A stretch of DNA of 64,000 nt from assembly GCA_009922595.1 (NCBI GenBank), contig RFVC01000006.1, positions 1 to 64,000 of the forward strand, read 5' to 3'. A program made the position numbers and the translations under genes. Shown here one piece after another: positions 46,415 to 55,118 of the stretch. The DNA comes from Gammaproteobacteria bacterium. GTDB lineage: Bacteria > Pseudomonadota > Gammaproteobacteria > Pseudomonadales > Pseudohongiellaceae. Within the stretch, counting starts at the first letter, position 1, and every line of letters starts with the position of its first letter. Below the pieces are notes generated by a model. The model saw nothing but the letters and a program-made list of their open reading frames with translations, was not told the DNA's origin and did not search any database.

Positions 46415-46442
46415 AAAAACCCCGGCAAGTGCCGGGGTTTTT
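46415..46442 (-). terminator. Terminator after the second ankyrin gene
   Basis: AAAAACCCCGGC and GCCGGGGTTTTT form a perfect stem around AAGT, 12 bases after the ankyrin stop codon. The flanking A and T tracts make it potentially bidirectional. Confidence 0.9.
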
Positions 46443-46453
46443 ATCTCTGAATC

Positions 46454-48058
46454 TTAGGGTAGGGTCACATCCAACGGATCGGGAATCTTACAGCCGTCCA
46501 CCACGGCGCATTCCTCCTGCAGGTACTGAGCGGTATCGAAGAAAGGTTTTGGTGCTGAGTCATTGTAGGCAGGCGCATAGCGTCCCATGGCCAGGTCAAA
46601 GGGAGTTGTACCGCCATCATCAACCACCTGTTGGCGTGCACCGTTTGTAATAAGGAACCGTGCGACTTCGGTCCAGCCCTGCTTGCCGGCACCATGCAAT
46701 GCTGTCTGACCATGAATGACAACCTCGCCTTCATTGGCCGGGTGCAGATTCTTGTCTCGCTCATAATCTACCGGCCGTATGCCTGGCGGCAGCGCAGGGT
46801 CGCCGGACAGCGCATTGATGTCGGCACCATAGTCCAGCAGCAGCTGAATGGCCTGGATGCTTTCATCCTGGGTTCGATAGAGTCCGCGCGTTGGAGCCGA
46901 GGTATGACCCACACCGGCCACGATCATCATCGGCGTCTGGCCTTCCATGTTGGGCAGGTCAGGTAACGCACCGTGTTCGAGAAGCAGTCGTGTACTGGGA
47001 ATATCGCCGCCTTTTACAGCGCGCATTAGCGGGGTGGCACCCGTGGTGAGCACCTTGTCGTAACCACGGTCATAAATGGCGTTGCGCAAGGGTGGAACCA
47101 TTTTCAGCTGCATGTTGGGATTGGCACCCCGATCCAGCAGCATCGCTGCAATATCGTATCCGGTTAACGCGTCTTCTGACGGAATATCAGGACGTCCACC
47201 AATGGGAATAGTATGTAGGTCAATGGCATTGAAAAGCGGACTGCGGCCGTAAATGTCCCACTTGTTCACGTCGGCACCGGCATCTATTAATGCGGCGGCG
47301 GTGTTATAGTGAAAATTTAGCAGGGCGCCATTTAGAGGTGTGACCCGTTCCGGGTCGTGGGCATCCAGGTCGGCACCAGCATTGGCCAGAACCTTAATGC
47401 ACTCGGTGCAGCCCTCACGTGCCGCAAAGTGCAGCGCCGTGAAACCGCCCTTGTTCATATGCTTGGGGCGGGGTTCGTCCAGCGTGGTGCTCTCCCACAC
47501 CCTGATGATGCTTTGCTGGTTGATGTCGGCACCATTGTCTATAAGCAGCTGAAGCATTTCCGGCTGGCTTTGTGCGGCAGCCCAGAGCAGGGCGGTCTGT
47601 CCGCCCCAGTGTTCAACGGCATGGATGTCGGCACCATGCTCAAGCAGTAATTGAGCTCCCTCCAGGTTGCCGGCCCTGGCCACATTCATAAGGGCCGTTT
47701 CCCCTCCAGGATTGGACCAGTTGGCATCGGCACCGGCCTCAAGCAGCAGGGCCATAACTTCATTAGCGCCAATGATAGCGGCCTCCTGAATTGCCGTGGT
47801 GCCGTAATCATTTTCAACAGCGGGGTCGGCCCCGGCTTTCAGAAGGGCCTCGGTCAGTTCGGCGTCGCCCAGATATGCAGCATACATAAGGGCGCTGGTC
47901 CCATCTGAGTGCGGGGCAGATACATCTGCACCCTCGCTGATCAGGGCAAGGGCTGAAGCCCGGTCACCGCGGGCCACTGCATTGACCACATCACTGGCCA
48001 GGACGGGGGCCAGACTGAAAAGACCTAGAAAAATCCAGATTATGCGGTAAGGTTTCAT
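46454..48058 (-). CDS. Secreted ankyrin-repeat protein, second paralogue
   Basis: This 534-residue exported protein has a signal peptide ending at VLAS. Repeats include GTSALMYAAYLGDAELTEALL, GGQTALLWAAAQSQPEMLQLL and GFTALHFAAREGCTECIKVL. The architecture parallels the ankyrin protein at 27394-28986, including long inserts between repeats and the CxxC pair (GCTEC). It has two more cysteines at the C-terminus (EECAVVDGCK). Here it stands alone, without the DUF1552/DUF1592 genes, and ends at a strong terminator. Confidence 0.85.
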   Translation of the reverse strand: MKPYRIIWIFLGLFSLAPVLASDVVNAVARGDRASALALISEGADVSAPHSDGTSALMYAAYLGDAELTEALLKAGADPAVENDYGTTAIQEAAIIGANEVMALLLEAGADANWSNPGGETALMNVARAGNLEGAQLLLEHGADIHAVEHWGGQTALLWAAAQSQPEMLQLLIDNGADINQQSIIRVWESTTLDEPRPKHMNKGGFTALHFAAREGCTECIKVLANAGADLDAHDPERVTPLNGALLNFHYNTAAALIDAGADVNKWDIYGRSPLFNAIDLHTIPIGGRPDIPSEDALTGYDIAAMLLDRGANPNMQLKMVPPLRNAIYDRGYDKVLTTGATPLMRAVKGGDIPSTRLLLEHGALPDLPNMEGQTPMMIVAGVGHTSAPTRGLYRTQDESIQAIQLLLDYGADINALSGDPALPPGIRPVDYERDKNLHPANEGEVVIHGQTALHGAGKQGWTEVARFLITNGARQQVVDDGGTTPFDLAMGRYAPAYNDSAPKPFFDTAQYLQEECAVVDGCKIPDPLDVTLP

Positions 48059-48261
48059 AGCTTCGCCGTGTTGATCAATGCTTGTTTTACAGGATATCCA
48101 AGTGTATTACCGCGAAGAAAGAGATTTCAATAAAAGTGAGGGGTGAAAAGTGGAGAAATTCAGGCTTCTGGAGCCCGTGCCGTTATTTCCCTTGTTGATA
48201 CCGCTGTGCTAAGTTGCATGGCCCCTTACAATTCCAACATTAGCGAATAAATTTTTACGTT

Positions 48262-49731
48262 ATGCGTGTTTCTGGTTCAATCCTGCTCACCGTTCTGGCC
48301 GTCCTTGCACCAGCAGGTCTCTTAGCTCAGGCAGCCATACCCTTCACTGACACCGAGGCAGCACCGGGTCGGGAAATCTACCGAATGCAGGTTCAGCCCC
48401 GGGCTAGTAAGTCTTTTCTTACCTTGGCCAGCAATCAGGCCCCGTTTGAAGGTTACGGTGTCGGCATCACCCAGCGCCGTTCCTCGTTAATCATGATGAA
48501 CACCAACTTTGTGACGAGTGAGCTTAGCAACCCTGTCACAGGAGAATTCGAGTACGAACTTGAGACGATTGCAGCTTTCAGGGCCGGCGTTGATATTGAA
48601 AACATTACTTACTACGTGGAATTCGGCGGCGACTATGATGTTGTGCTGACCATTGTGAATGATAATTTTGTCCCCGCATCCGTCGAATTTGTCCTGAACA
48701 AGGCAGATGGCGAAAGCGAGGAGGCTAGCCGAACCATCCTTTCCACCAACCAGTTAAGCCTGAATGTCTCCGAGCTGTTCGTGGACGACGAAGGTGCTGG
48801 TGTGCTTGCCATAGAAAGCAGCCAGCCCGTTTTTATCCAGGGCCAGTTTGAGGTCGACAACGGCAAGGGGCGTACTATCCTGGCACCCGCGCCAGTCGTC
48901 TTTGAAAACCAGGCAGCGACAGAGGAAATGGCGAGCAGAAGAATTCTGCCGTATGTGAAGGCAGGGGCAGGATCCTTTCTGCGCCTGATACTCATCAACA
49001 CGGAGCAAGAGACCAGCACTGGTCTGCTTGAGATTACCGGACAGGAAGCCACTCCATACAGCATTGAGCCCGGTCAGAGTTTTGTCCTGAACATTCCGCC
49101 TGATGCACGGGCACCCCTGGAAGGCAAGGCTGTAGTCCGAGCGATTAGCGGGTCTGCACCGCATGCCTTTGCGATCGTCGCAGAACTGACCCGGGACAAT
49201 TCCATCAGCAGTATGTTTACCGTGAATTCCTATCAGGAGGGGACCCTGTTCTGGGCGCCAGTAAATACCAAAGCCAGCGCTCGTCACCAGGGCGATATTG
49301 ATGCCACCCTCTATGCGGTCAATGAACTGGATGAAGCTGCAACGCTCTATATGGTCTGGTTCGATGTTGAGGGTAATTCGGTGGGTTCATACGACCATAT
49401 GATCAACCGGGGCGAACGCGTGGTGCTGGATCTCGAGGAAGTCTTCGGTCAGAGCCCGGTCCAGGGCATCCTGAGACTTTTTGCCGATCCCGGCGTCAGC
49501 CTTACACTCTTGGAATCCACGCGGACAATCATGGGTAGAAGGGTAGTGATGGATATACCGCTGCTAACTGTTCCGGAGGGCAGCAAAACACGCTTTATCT
49601 TTCCGCTTTTCCGTCAGGGGCAGGGCGCGGCGACTGAGTTTCTCACTATCAACACAGACCGCTCCGTACAGGAAGGCAGCATGCGGGTACTGCAGCCTAA
49701 CGGCTCACCCATAGCCACCAACCTTGAGTAA
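48262..49731 (+). CDS. Secreted repeat-containing protein of unknown function
   Basis: This 489-residue protein has a signal peptide (MRVSGSILLTVLAVLAPAGLLA). The body is beta-rich and appears to contain three or more related segments. Each is centred on an aromatic-Pro entry followed by a stretch like SFLRLILINTEQETSTGLLEITGQEA (shown only in part: FLRLILINTEQET), FWAPVNTKA and FIFPLFRQGQGAATEFLTIN. Comparable repeats occur in secreted proteins of Acidobacteria and marine bacteria. No catalytic motif is seen. It converges with an NTF2-like gene eight bases downstream. Confidence 0.6.
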   Translation: MRVSGSILLTVLAVLAPAGLLAQAAIPFTDTEAAPGREIYRMQVQPRASKSFLTLASNQAPFEGYGVGITQRRSSLIMMNTNFVTSELSNPVTGEFEYELETIAAFRAGVDIENITYYVEFGGDYDVVLTIVNDNFVPASVEFVLNKADGESEEASRTILSTNQLSLNVSELFVDDEGAGVLAIESSQPVFIQGQFEVDNGKGRTILAPAPVVFENQAATEEMASRRILPYVKAGAGSFLRLILINTEQETSTGLLEITGQEATPYSIEPGQSFVLNIPPDARAPLEGKAVVRAISGSAPHAFAIVAELTRDNSISSMFTVNSYQEGTLFWAPVNTKASARHQGDIDATLYAVNELDEAATLYMVWFDVEGNSVGSYDHMINRGERVVLDLEEVFGQSPVQGILRLFADPGVSLTLLESTRTIMGRRVVMDIPLLTVPEGSKTRFIFPLFRQGQGAATEFLTINTDRSVQEGSMRVLQPNGSPIATNLE

Positions 49732-49739
49732 GCCCTGGT

Positions 49740-50264
49740 TCAGCGAGGCTTGTAGGTGCTAAAGTAAGCCGGCGGTAATCCGCCATCCTGGGTAATCAGG
49801 CGCTCAGTGATGTACCAGGTCCCGTTAATCTTCCTGAACTTGGTATCCTCCCGGCCCTGCTCAATAAGGCGCGGCGCCAGGTAAACCGAGTCGTTCATTG
49901 TTTCGGTGTAAATCATGTGCGCGGTAGCCGTGTCACCCTCAACAATTATGCGCGGGTTGGTCATGAGCACGTGCACTTTGCCCGGGACATTTTCCTCGGG
50001 TGAAATTTCAGCATAGTTATCGTAAAGCCCCTGGATGGCGGCCTTGCCCGTATAAACCTGTCCGTTGATATCGAGGACGGCATCATCGGTGTACATGGCG
50101 GTCCAGTCGTGGCCTTCATCCACTTCGAACCCGTAGTAATAGGCAAGCAGCATATCCTCGATCTGAATGCGGTCTAGCAGCGTTTCTTGGGTGGTGATTG
50201 GTACCTGGGCCGATGCAGAAAAAGACATTCCGACTACCAGGATCAGAGTGATAATTCTTGTCAT
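49740..50264 (-). CDS. Exported SnoaL/NTF2-like protein 2
   Basis: The product has about 174 residues from the ATG at 50264, chosen because AGGGGA precedes it and MTRIITLILVVGMSFSASA is a proper signal peptide. The NTF2-like region begins TLLDRIQIEDMLLAYYYGFE and ends KINGTWYITERLITQDGG. The TLLDRIQIED string is shared with protein 3 at 60562-61116, so the two are close paralogues. It diverges from the locus C partner gene, a second link between this family and the DUF6152 modules. Function unknown. Confidence 0.75.
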   Translation of the reverse strand: MTRIITLILVVGMSFSASAQVPITTQETLLDRIQIEDMLLAYYYGFEVDEGHDWTAMYTDDAVLDINGQVYTGKAAIQGLYDNYAEISPEENVPGKVHVLMTNPRIIVEGDTATAHMIYTETMNDSVYLAPRLIEQGREDTKFRKINGTWYITERLITQDGGLPPAYFSTYKPR

Positions 50265-50416
50265 GGTTTTCCCCTTCATGATGATCAAAGCATTGTAGGC
50301 ATGGGATTATAGGTCTTTTTCTTACTCAGGCCAGGCAAAGGTGTTTGCATTGTTTGCGTGCTGCTTCCTATACTCGCCTGATTAACATTACGTGATAAAT
50401 GCAGATTGGAGGAGAT

Positions 50417-51052
50417 ATGAAAGGAGTTATTGCTGGGCTGACGCTTCTGTTATCCATACAGGCGCTTGCTCAAACCTCTCCTGATTTTTCAGGCACCTGG
50501 GAAATGGAAGGCTGGTCTGCAGATGCCTGGGATGTGGAAGTTCCTTACACCGAGCCCGGCCAGGCGGCCTTTGATGCCTGGGTAGCCGATCCTCTTGGCG
50601 ATCCGGCTCACCAGTGTATTTTCAGTCTCGTTCGCATAACTACCGCGCCGATGCTGCATGAGATTATCCAGGAAGAAGATCGCATCGTGCTGCTTTATGA
50701 ATACGAGCACCAGGTGAGGCGGGCCTTCCTTGATCGTCCCCACCCTGAAAATCCCTATCCCACCCGCATGGGCTATTCGAATGCGACCTGGGAAGGAGAC
50801 ACGCTTGTTATCGAGGCCGTGGGTTTGCAGCCGGGCTACCTGAGGCCGCAGGGAGTTCCGCACTCAAACCAGCTCAAGGTTGTTGAAAAACGCACGATGC
50901 TGGATGACGGTAATACCAAGCGGCTCGAAACCATTATCGATGACCCGGTATTTTTCACAAAGCCCTGGAGTGTCACTACACAGTGGAAGCGTTCGGATTT
51001 TGAAATCATGGACTATGACTGTGTTGTCAGGCCGCACATAGAAGATGAATAG
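50417..51052 (+). CDS. Two-cysteine partner protein of DUF6152 (locus C)
   Basis: The product has 211 residues from the ATG at 50417, preferred because GGAGGA lies just before it and MKGVIAGLTLLLSIQALA is a signal peptide. Family landmarks: PDFSGTWEME, YTEPGQAAFDAW, Cys in AHQCIFSL, YEYEHQVRRAF, WEGDTLVIEAVG, DDPVFFTKPWS and Cys in DYDCVVRP. It shares with the other copies the two cysteines and the DDPxxxxxPW segment. The DUF6152 gene follows after about 70 bases. Confidence 0.75.
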   Translation: MKGVIAGLTLLLSIQALAQTSPDFSGTWEMEGWSADAWDVEVPYTEPGQAAFDAWVADPLGDPAHQCIFSLVRITTAPMLHEIIQEEDRIVLLYEYEHQVRRAFLDRPHPENPYPTRMGYSNATWEGDTLVIEAVGLQPGYLRPQGVPHSNQLKVVEKRTMLDDGNTKRLETIIDDPVFFTKPWSVTTQWKRSDFEIMDYDCVVRPHIEDE

Positions 51053-51121
51053 ACACAGCCGCAAGCCACAAGCAGTAAGCTTGGGGCTAGAAGCTTGAAG
51101 CTGATAAAAAGGTTGATAAAC

Positions 51122-51508
51122 ATGAAAAAAATATTCTTAGCCCTCTTGTTTATAGTTATCGCGATTCCTGTAGGCGCCCATCATTCCTTCTTATCTATCT
51201 ACGATCAGGATTCCGTCAGCACCATCGAGGGTGTTGTGACTGAAGTCTGGTTTGAGAATCCTCACAGCCGCGTCTATATAGAAGTCACCAACGCTGATGG
51301 CTTCAGAACTGTTTGGGAAAGTGAAACCTATCCGCGCAATATCCTGGTGCGCCGAGGCTGGAATCATGATGACCTGAAGGTTGGTGATGAGGTCGTGCTG
51401 ACTGGCAGGAAGGCCAAGAACGGATCCAACCGAATGCAGATGCTGACACTAGTGCGTCCCTCGGATGGCTGGGAAGGTATCGGCTTTGCTCCGGATTCTA
51501 TCGACTGA
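51122..51508 (+). CDS. DUF6152 small periplasmic protein (locus C)
   Basis: The product has 128 residues from the ATG at 51122, giving signal peptide MKKIFLALLFIVIAIPVGA and a predicted mature start HHSFLSIYD after residue 19. Core family segments are EGVVTEVWFENPHSRVYIEV, WESETYPRNILVRRGW and LKVGDEVVLTGR. An earlier ATG would add nine residues and is not preferred. Paired with the partner gene at 50417. Confidence 0.78.
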   Translation: MKKIFLALLFIVIAIPVGAHHSFLSIYDQDSVSTIEGVVTEVWFENPHSRVYIEVTNADGFRTVWESETYPRNILVRRGWNHDDLKVGDEVVLTGRKAKNGSNRMQMLTLVRPSDGWEGIGFAPDSID

Positions 51509-51572
51509 ATAGTACTTAGATAGCTCACACGAAGTACGACTGCACACCTTCTTTAGAGTAAACTTCCCATCC

Positions 51573-52994
51573 ATGGGAAAACGAACAGCCATTCTAATCC
51601 TCATCACTCTGGGGCTTACCAGTCAGTTAGTCTTTGCGCAGGCCATTCCTGAGCGTATCCAGCGCATCGTGGACGGGCACAACCTGCCGGTAAACAGTTT
51701 CAGTTTCGTCGTGCAGGAAGTGGGGGCCAATGTCATCACTGTTGAGCATAATCCCCGGGAGCCGATGAACCCAGCCTCGGCGGTGAAAATCATAACCACC
51801 CTTGCCGCCCTTGAGTCTCTTGGTCCTGCTTTTGACTGGCAAACAGAGCTTTATCCGCTCGGTCCGATCACCGACGGGGTATTGAACGGCGACTTGCTTA
51901 TGAAAGGAGGGGGTGACCCTTTCCTAGTCGAGGACCAGCTTCGCAACATGCTCAAGTCGCTGCAGCGTGCCGGGGTGGAGCATATTAACGGCAACCTGGT
52001 GCTGGATGGATCCTACTTTGATTCTTCCGTGGCAAACGGTGAATTGATCGACAATCAGGGCGGGCGCGCCTACAACACGCGGCCCAATGCCATCATCTCT
52101 AATTTTCAGGCAATGACCTTTTTTTTCTACCCGCATCCTAATGGGCGCGACGTCATTATTCATTCTGACCCGCGCCTGCCCAATGTGAAAATTACCAACC
52201 GACTGAAACTGGCAAATCGTTCCTGCAGCGGCTACCAGCGCGGTATCAGTTTCAACTTCAACCCCGAGGATCAATCCGAGGTTATCTTTGAAGGGAATTT
52301 CCCTTCACGCTGCGACCGCTACAGCATGGTCAGGGAAGTGCTAAATGCACCGGATTACACCCACGGCCTTTTTTCCACGCTCTGGTCAGAACTGGGCGGC
52401 GAGTTTAACGGTGATGTTCGCCTTGGAGCTGTCCCTGATGATATAGAGCCGTCGGTGATTTGGAATTCGTTACCCTTGTCAGACATCATCAAGTCCATTA
52501 ACAAGTACAGCAACAATGTCATGACGCGTCATCTCTTGCTGACACTAGGCGCGGAGATTCTTGGTCCCCCGGCAACAGTGGCAAAGGGTATCGAGGCGGT
52601 CAACAGTTACCTGGAAGTGAAAAGCCTGGACTCAACCGCGCTGACGATGAGCAACGGGGCAGGTTTGTCTCGGGACACCCGCGTGACTACAGACCTGTTG
52701 AACAAGGTTTTACAAATTGCTTGGCTCAGTCCCTACATGCCTGAATTCGTGGCCTCACTGCCAATCAATGGAATGGACGGTACCATGCGTAATCGTGCCA
52801 GGGGATCGGACCTGTCCGGCAGAATGCATGTGAAAACCGGCTCGCTTGATGAAGTGGCCGCAGTGGCAGGTTACGTGCACGCGCAGAGCGGAAAAATTTA
52901 CAGCGTGGCGGCCATCGTCAATCATGAGCTTGCCGATCGGGGACCGGGCACAGAATTGCTGGATGAGATTCTCATCTGGACGTATTGGCAATAA
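51573..52994 (+). CDS. dacB: D-alanyl-D-alanine carboxypeptidase/endopeptidase, PBP4 family
   Basis: This 473-residue periplasmic peptidoglycan hydrolase of family S13 trims or cleaves peptide cross-links. Signal peptide ends near VFAQ. The three penicillin-binding motifs are present: SAVK at residues 69-72, SNN in KYSNNVMTRHLL, and KTG in HVKTGSLDEVAAVAGY. The large insertion domain between the first two motifs is typical. The neighbouring genes have no evident functional link. Confidence 0.92.
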   Translation: MGKRTAILILITLGLTSQLVFAQAIPERIQRIVDGHNLPVNSFSFVVQEVGANVITVEHNPREPMNPASAVKIITTLAALESLGPAFDWQTELYPLGPITDGVLNGDLLMKGGGDPFLVEDQLRNMLKSLQRAGVEHINGNLVLDGSYFDSSVANGELIDNQGGRAYNTRPNAIISNFQAMTFFFYPHPNGRDVIIHSDPRLPNVKITNRLKLANRSCSGYQRGISFNFNPEDQSEVIFEGNFPSRCDRYSMVREVLNAPDYTHGLFSTLWSELGGEFNGDVRLGAVPDDIEPSVIWNSLPLSDIIKSINKYSNNVMTRHLLLTLGAEILGPPATVAKGIEAVNSYLEVKSLDSTALTMSNGAGLSRDTRVTTDLLNKVLQIAWLSPYMPEFVASLPINGMDGTMRNRARGSDLSGRMHVKTGSLDEVAAVAGYVHAQSGKIYSVAAIVNHELADRGPGTELLDEILIWTYWQ

Positions 52995-53031
52995 GCGACA
53001 GAATCAAGACTTACAGAAAAGAGACAAACCT

Positions 53032-53751
53032 ATGAAGCATCACCTATTTAAAATAACCGCGATAATTTTTCTCACCGGCTGCGAAGGAGACAACAACGGT
53101 GGGTCAGCCATGACTGAGACGGCTGCTGATTCAGCTCCTGTTGAGGCGATGCAGGAAACAGCTCCCGAAGCCATTCATGACCTCGTAGCCCTGCCCGGTA
53201 TGGAAGACACTGCGCCGAAAATCACCCAGAAAACGACGGTGCTGATGCGCACAGGCAGCGGTGATATCTCGATCGATATTTTCCCTGAAGCGGCTCCCAA
53301 TGCAGCAGCCCGCTTTGTTGAACTGGTTGAGGCCGGGTTTTACAACAACACGCCCGTCTTCAGGGTGGTCCCCGGCTTCGTGGCCCAGTTCGGCATTAAC
53401 TGGCGTGGAGAATACCCGGCCTGGCAGGAAAATAATTTTGACGATGATCCCTCACTGTTTGCCCTGGAGAGAGGCACGCTTGCCTTTGCCAAGGCGGGGC
53501 CCAATACCAACTCTACCCAGGTCTTCATCAACTACGTGGAAAACAACCGTCTAGCTGATCCGCAATTTAATTTCACCGTGTTCGGCAAGGTAGTCACTGG
53601 AATGGAAGCTGTGGATGCCTTTGTTCCGGTGGGAGACCCGAACATGGGTCTTGACCAGGGGCAACTTTGGAATGACGGCGGCAGCTACCTGGATTCACTG
53701 GAAGACAAACCAGTGATGATCGAGTCAGCTGCAGTGCTTGCGGCCCCCTGA
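53032..53751 (+). CDS. Cyclophilin-type peptidyl-prolyl isomerase, lipoprotein
   Basis: The product has 239 residues from the ATG at 53032, with a short lipoprotein signal (lipobox LTGC, Cys17) and a Thr/Ala/Glu-rich linker. The cyclophilin domain starts near residue 62 and shows SGDISIDIFPEAAPNAAARF, FYNNTPVFRVVPGFVAQFG with the catalytic arginine, GTLAFAKAGPNTNSTQVFIN and FTVFGKVVTGMEAVDAF. It catalyses proline isomerisation in envelope proteins. A longer in-frame start lies inside the PBP4 gene and is not credible. Confidence 0.9.
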   Translation: MKHHLFKITAIIFLTGCEGDNNGGSAMTETAADSAPVEAMQETAPEAIHDLVALPGMEDTAPKITQKTTVLMRTGSGDISIDIFPEAAPNAAARFVELVEAGFYNNTPVFRVVPGFVAQFGINWRGEYPAWQENNFDDDPSLFALERGTLAFAKAGPNTNSTQVFINYVENNRLADPQFNFTVFGKVVTGMEAVDAFVPVGDPNMGLDQGQLWNDGGSYLDSLEDKPVMIESAAVLAAP

Positions 53752-53753
53752 TA

Positions 53754-54476
53754 TTAAACCCCACCGTTCAGGCTGCCGTGAATAGCGGCCAGGGCATCGG
53801 GTTCACCAGGCCTGCCGGTTATGTTCAGGTGTTTTTCAGCTAGCAGCCTCTTGAAAGTGCTGGCACCCGGACTTTCATCGTAAAAGGCTGCAAGCACGTC
53901 CAGTTCCTCGAAACTTACGTGATCGTCAAAGGTAAGCCTGATCATGTCGAGCCCTTCCCAGAGAACGGCATCGGACGCCATCACGGGCCTGTCCTGGAGA
54001 CCATCAAGCCACTGCCATTCAGTCAGCGTCTGGTTGAACGTTGCCAAGTGCATCGATATGCGCCGTTTTAGAATTGCAGTCGTGGCGGGGACATTGGCTC
54101 CCGGATGAAATATATCGCTCCAGATTAAATTGATGCAGGCCACGACGAGGTCAAGAAAGGCACTGGACGTCACCTGTCGGTGCTGGACCCAGGCAGTTTC
54201 GTCAAGATCATTTGGGCCAAGCTGCTTGTCCAGGAATTCAAGGATCACCAGAGTTTCATTAAGCCGAAATTCGCCCCAGTGCAGGAAAGGGATTTTCTGG
54301 AAGTCACCTGTGATAAGCCTTTTGTTGCGGATTTCTGGCCAGTTGCTGTTGTCCTTTGCCAGGACAATGCGGTTATCTTTAAAGGGTACCCCGTGATGCT
54401 CCAGCATGGCGCGGATAAACTGTCCGCGTCCTCGCAGGTCAAAGTAGTTGAACGTAATCTCGGGATAATCGGCCAT
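53754..54476 (-). CDS. Glutathione S-transferase-like protein
   Basis: This 240-residue cytoplasmic protein has a thioredoxin-like N-terminal GST domain: FNYFDLRGRGQFIRAMLEHHGVPF, then FQKIPFLHW and LNETLVILEFLDKQLG with the glutathione-binding SNAIL-like segment replaced by NETLVIL. An alpha-helical C-terminal domain follows. It resembles sigma/omega-like GSTs. Activity on a specific substrate cannot be predicted. It diverges from the Rieske ferredoxin gene. Confidence 0.8.
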   Translation of the reverse strand: MADYPEITFNYFDLRGRGQFIRAMLEHHGVPFKDNRIVLAKDNSNWPEIRNKRLITGDFQKIPFLHWGEFRLNETLVILEFLDKQLGPNDLDETAWVQHRQVTSSAFLDLVVACINLIWSDIFHPGANVPATTAILKRRISMHLATFNQTLTEWQWLDGLQDRPVMASDAVLWEGLDMIRLTFDDHVSFEELDVLAAFYDESPGASTFKRLLAEKHLNITGRPGEPDALAAIHGSLNGGV

Positions 54477-54542
54477 GGTATTGGAGCTCTTGTCTGCTTA
54501 GGGCGTAAAATAGAGAATGAAGATTTCCCCCGTCACCCCTGA

Positions 54543-54860
54543 ATGATAATGCAATATTACCCGCTGGAAAAAATTGCTAATCTCGATTCTAACTACCGCC
54601 GGATCTTTCGACTGGCAGGACATCATCTGCTGTTGCTGGTTCATGAAGATAAACCGCGGCTTGTCGACAATATCTGTCCCCATGCCGGCTATCCAATGAA
54701 TGAGGGCCTGGTGTTAGACGGCCAGCTGCGTTGTCCAATGCACGGCTACCTGTTTGACCTTGAAAATGGTAAATGCATGGCTTCCTACGAGGGGCCTTGC
54801 GAAGGAATCAGAGTTTACGAACTGGTAGAAAGAGACAGTGAGCTTGGTGTTTATCTCTAA
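54543..54860 (+). CDS. Rieske [2Fe-2S] ferredoxin
   Basis: This 105-residue soluble electron carrier has a Rieske cluster. Ligands are visible as CPHAG near residue 41 and CPMHGYLFD near residue 61 (Cys-x-His and Cys-x-x-His). No signal peptide. Such small Rieske proteins serve oxygenases, but no oxygenase gene lies nearby, so its partner is unknown. Confidence 0.9.
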   Translation: MIMQYYPLEKIANLDSNYRRIFRLAGHHLLLLVHEDKPRLVDNICPHAGYPMNEGLVLDGQLRCPMHGYLFDLENGKCMASYEGPCEGIRVYELVERDSELGVYL

Positions 54861-55018
54861 AAAGGTTTGTAATCGGGCCTCCTTGCTCCGTCAAAAATGT
54901 TGTTTTCCTGAGGCAAAGTCGTTAAACAAAGACCCGGTTCTTATGCAAAAAAAATACTAATCCAGTAAATTTCGATAGTGGTTCAGGATAAAGGCTCTAA
55001 CCCACCCATCTTTTAGTA

Positions 55019-55055
55019 TTTTGATTTACCTATTGACCAGATAGGTAGATCCGAT
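55019..55055 (+). promoter_or_regulatory. Candidate OxyR-binding site before katG
   Basis: The core CTAT-N7-ATAG (55030-55033 and 55041-55044) is exact, and GATTTACCTAT / ATAGGTAGATC form a 10-of-11 inverted repeat around TGACCAG. By my count 14 of the 20 defined positions of the OxyR consensus match. It lies immediately upstream of the expected -35 position of the katG promoter, the place used by OxyR as an activator. Confidence 0.65.
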
Positions 55056-55079
55056 GGGTAACATTGTGAAAGACCACCA

Positions 55080-55085
55080 TATAAT
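55080..55085 (+). promoter_or_regulatory. katG promoter -10 element
   Basis: A perfect TATAAT stands about 34 bases before the katG start codon. The -35 position (around 55057-55062) is poor, which is usual for promoters that need an activator. Confidence 0.6.
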
Positions 55086-55118
55086 CGCTTGTGAATCATA
55101 AATGGAGGTAGTCCCCCA

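Noticed and set aside
46225-46416. A 63-codon open frame in the gap before the second ankyrin gene's terminator
   Set aside because: Unusual composition (many Cys, Arg and Phe), no ribosome site, and it runs into the terminator; most likely chance.
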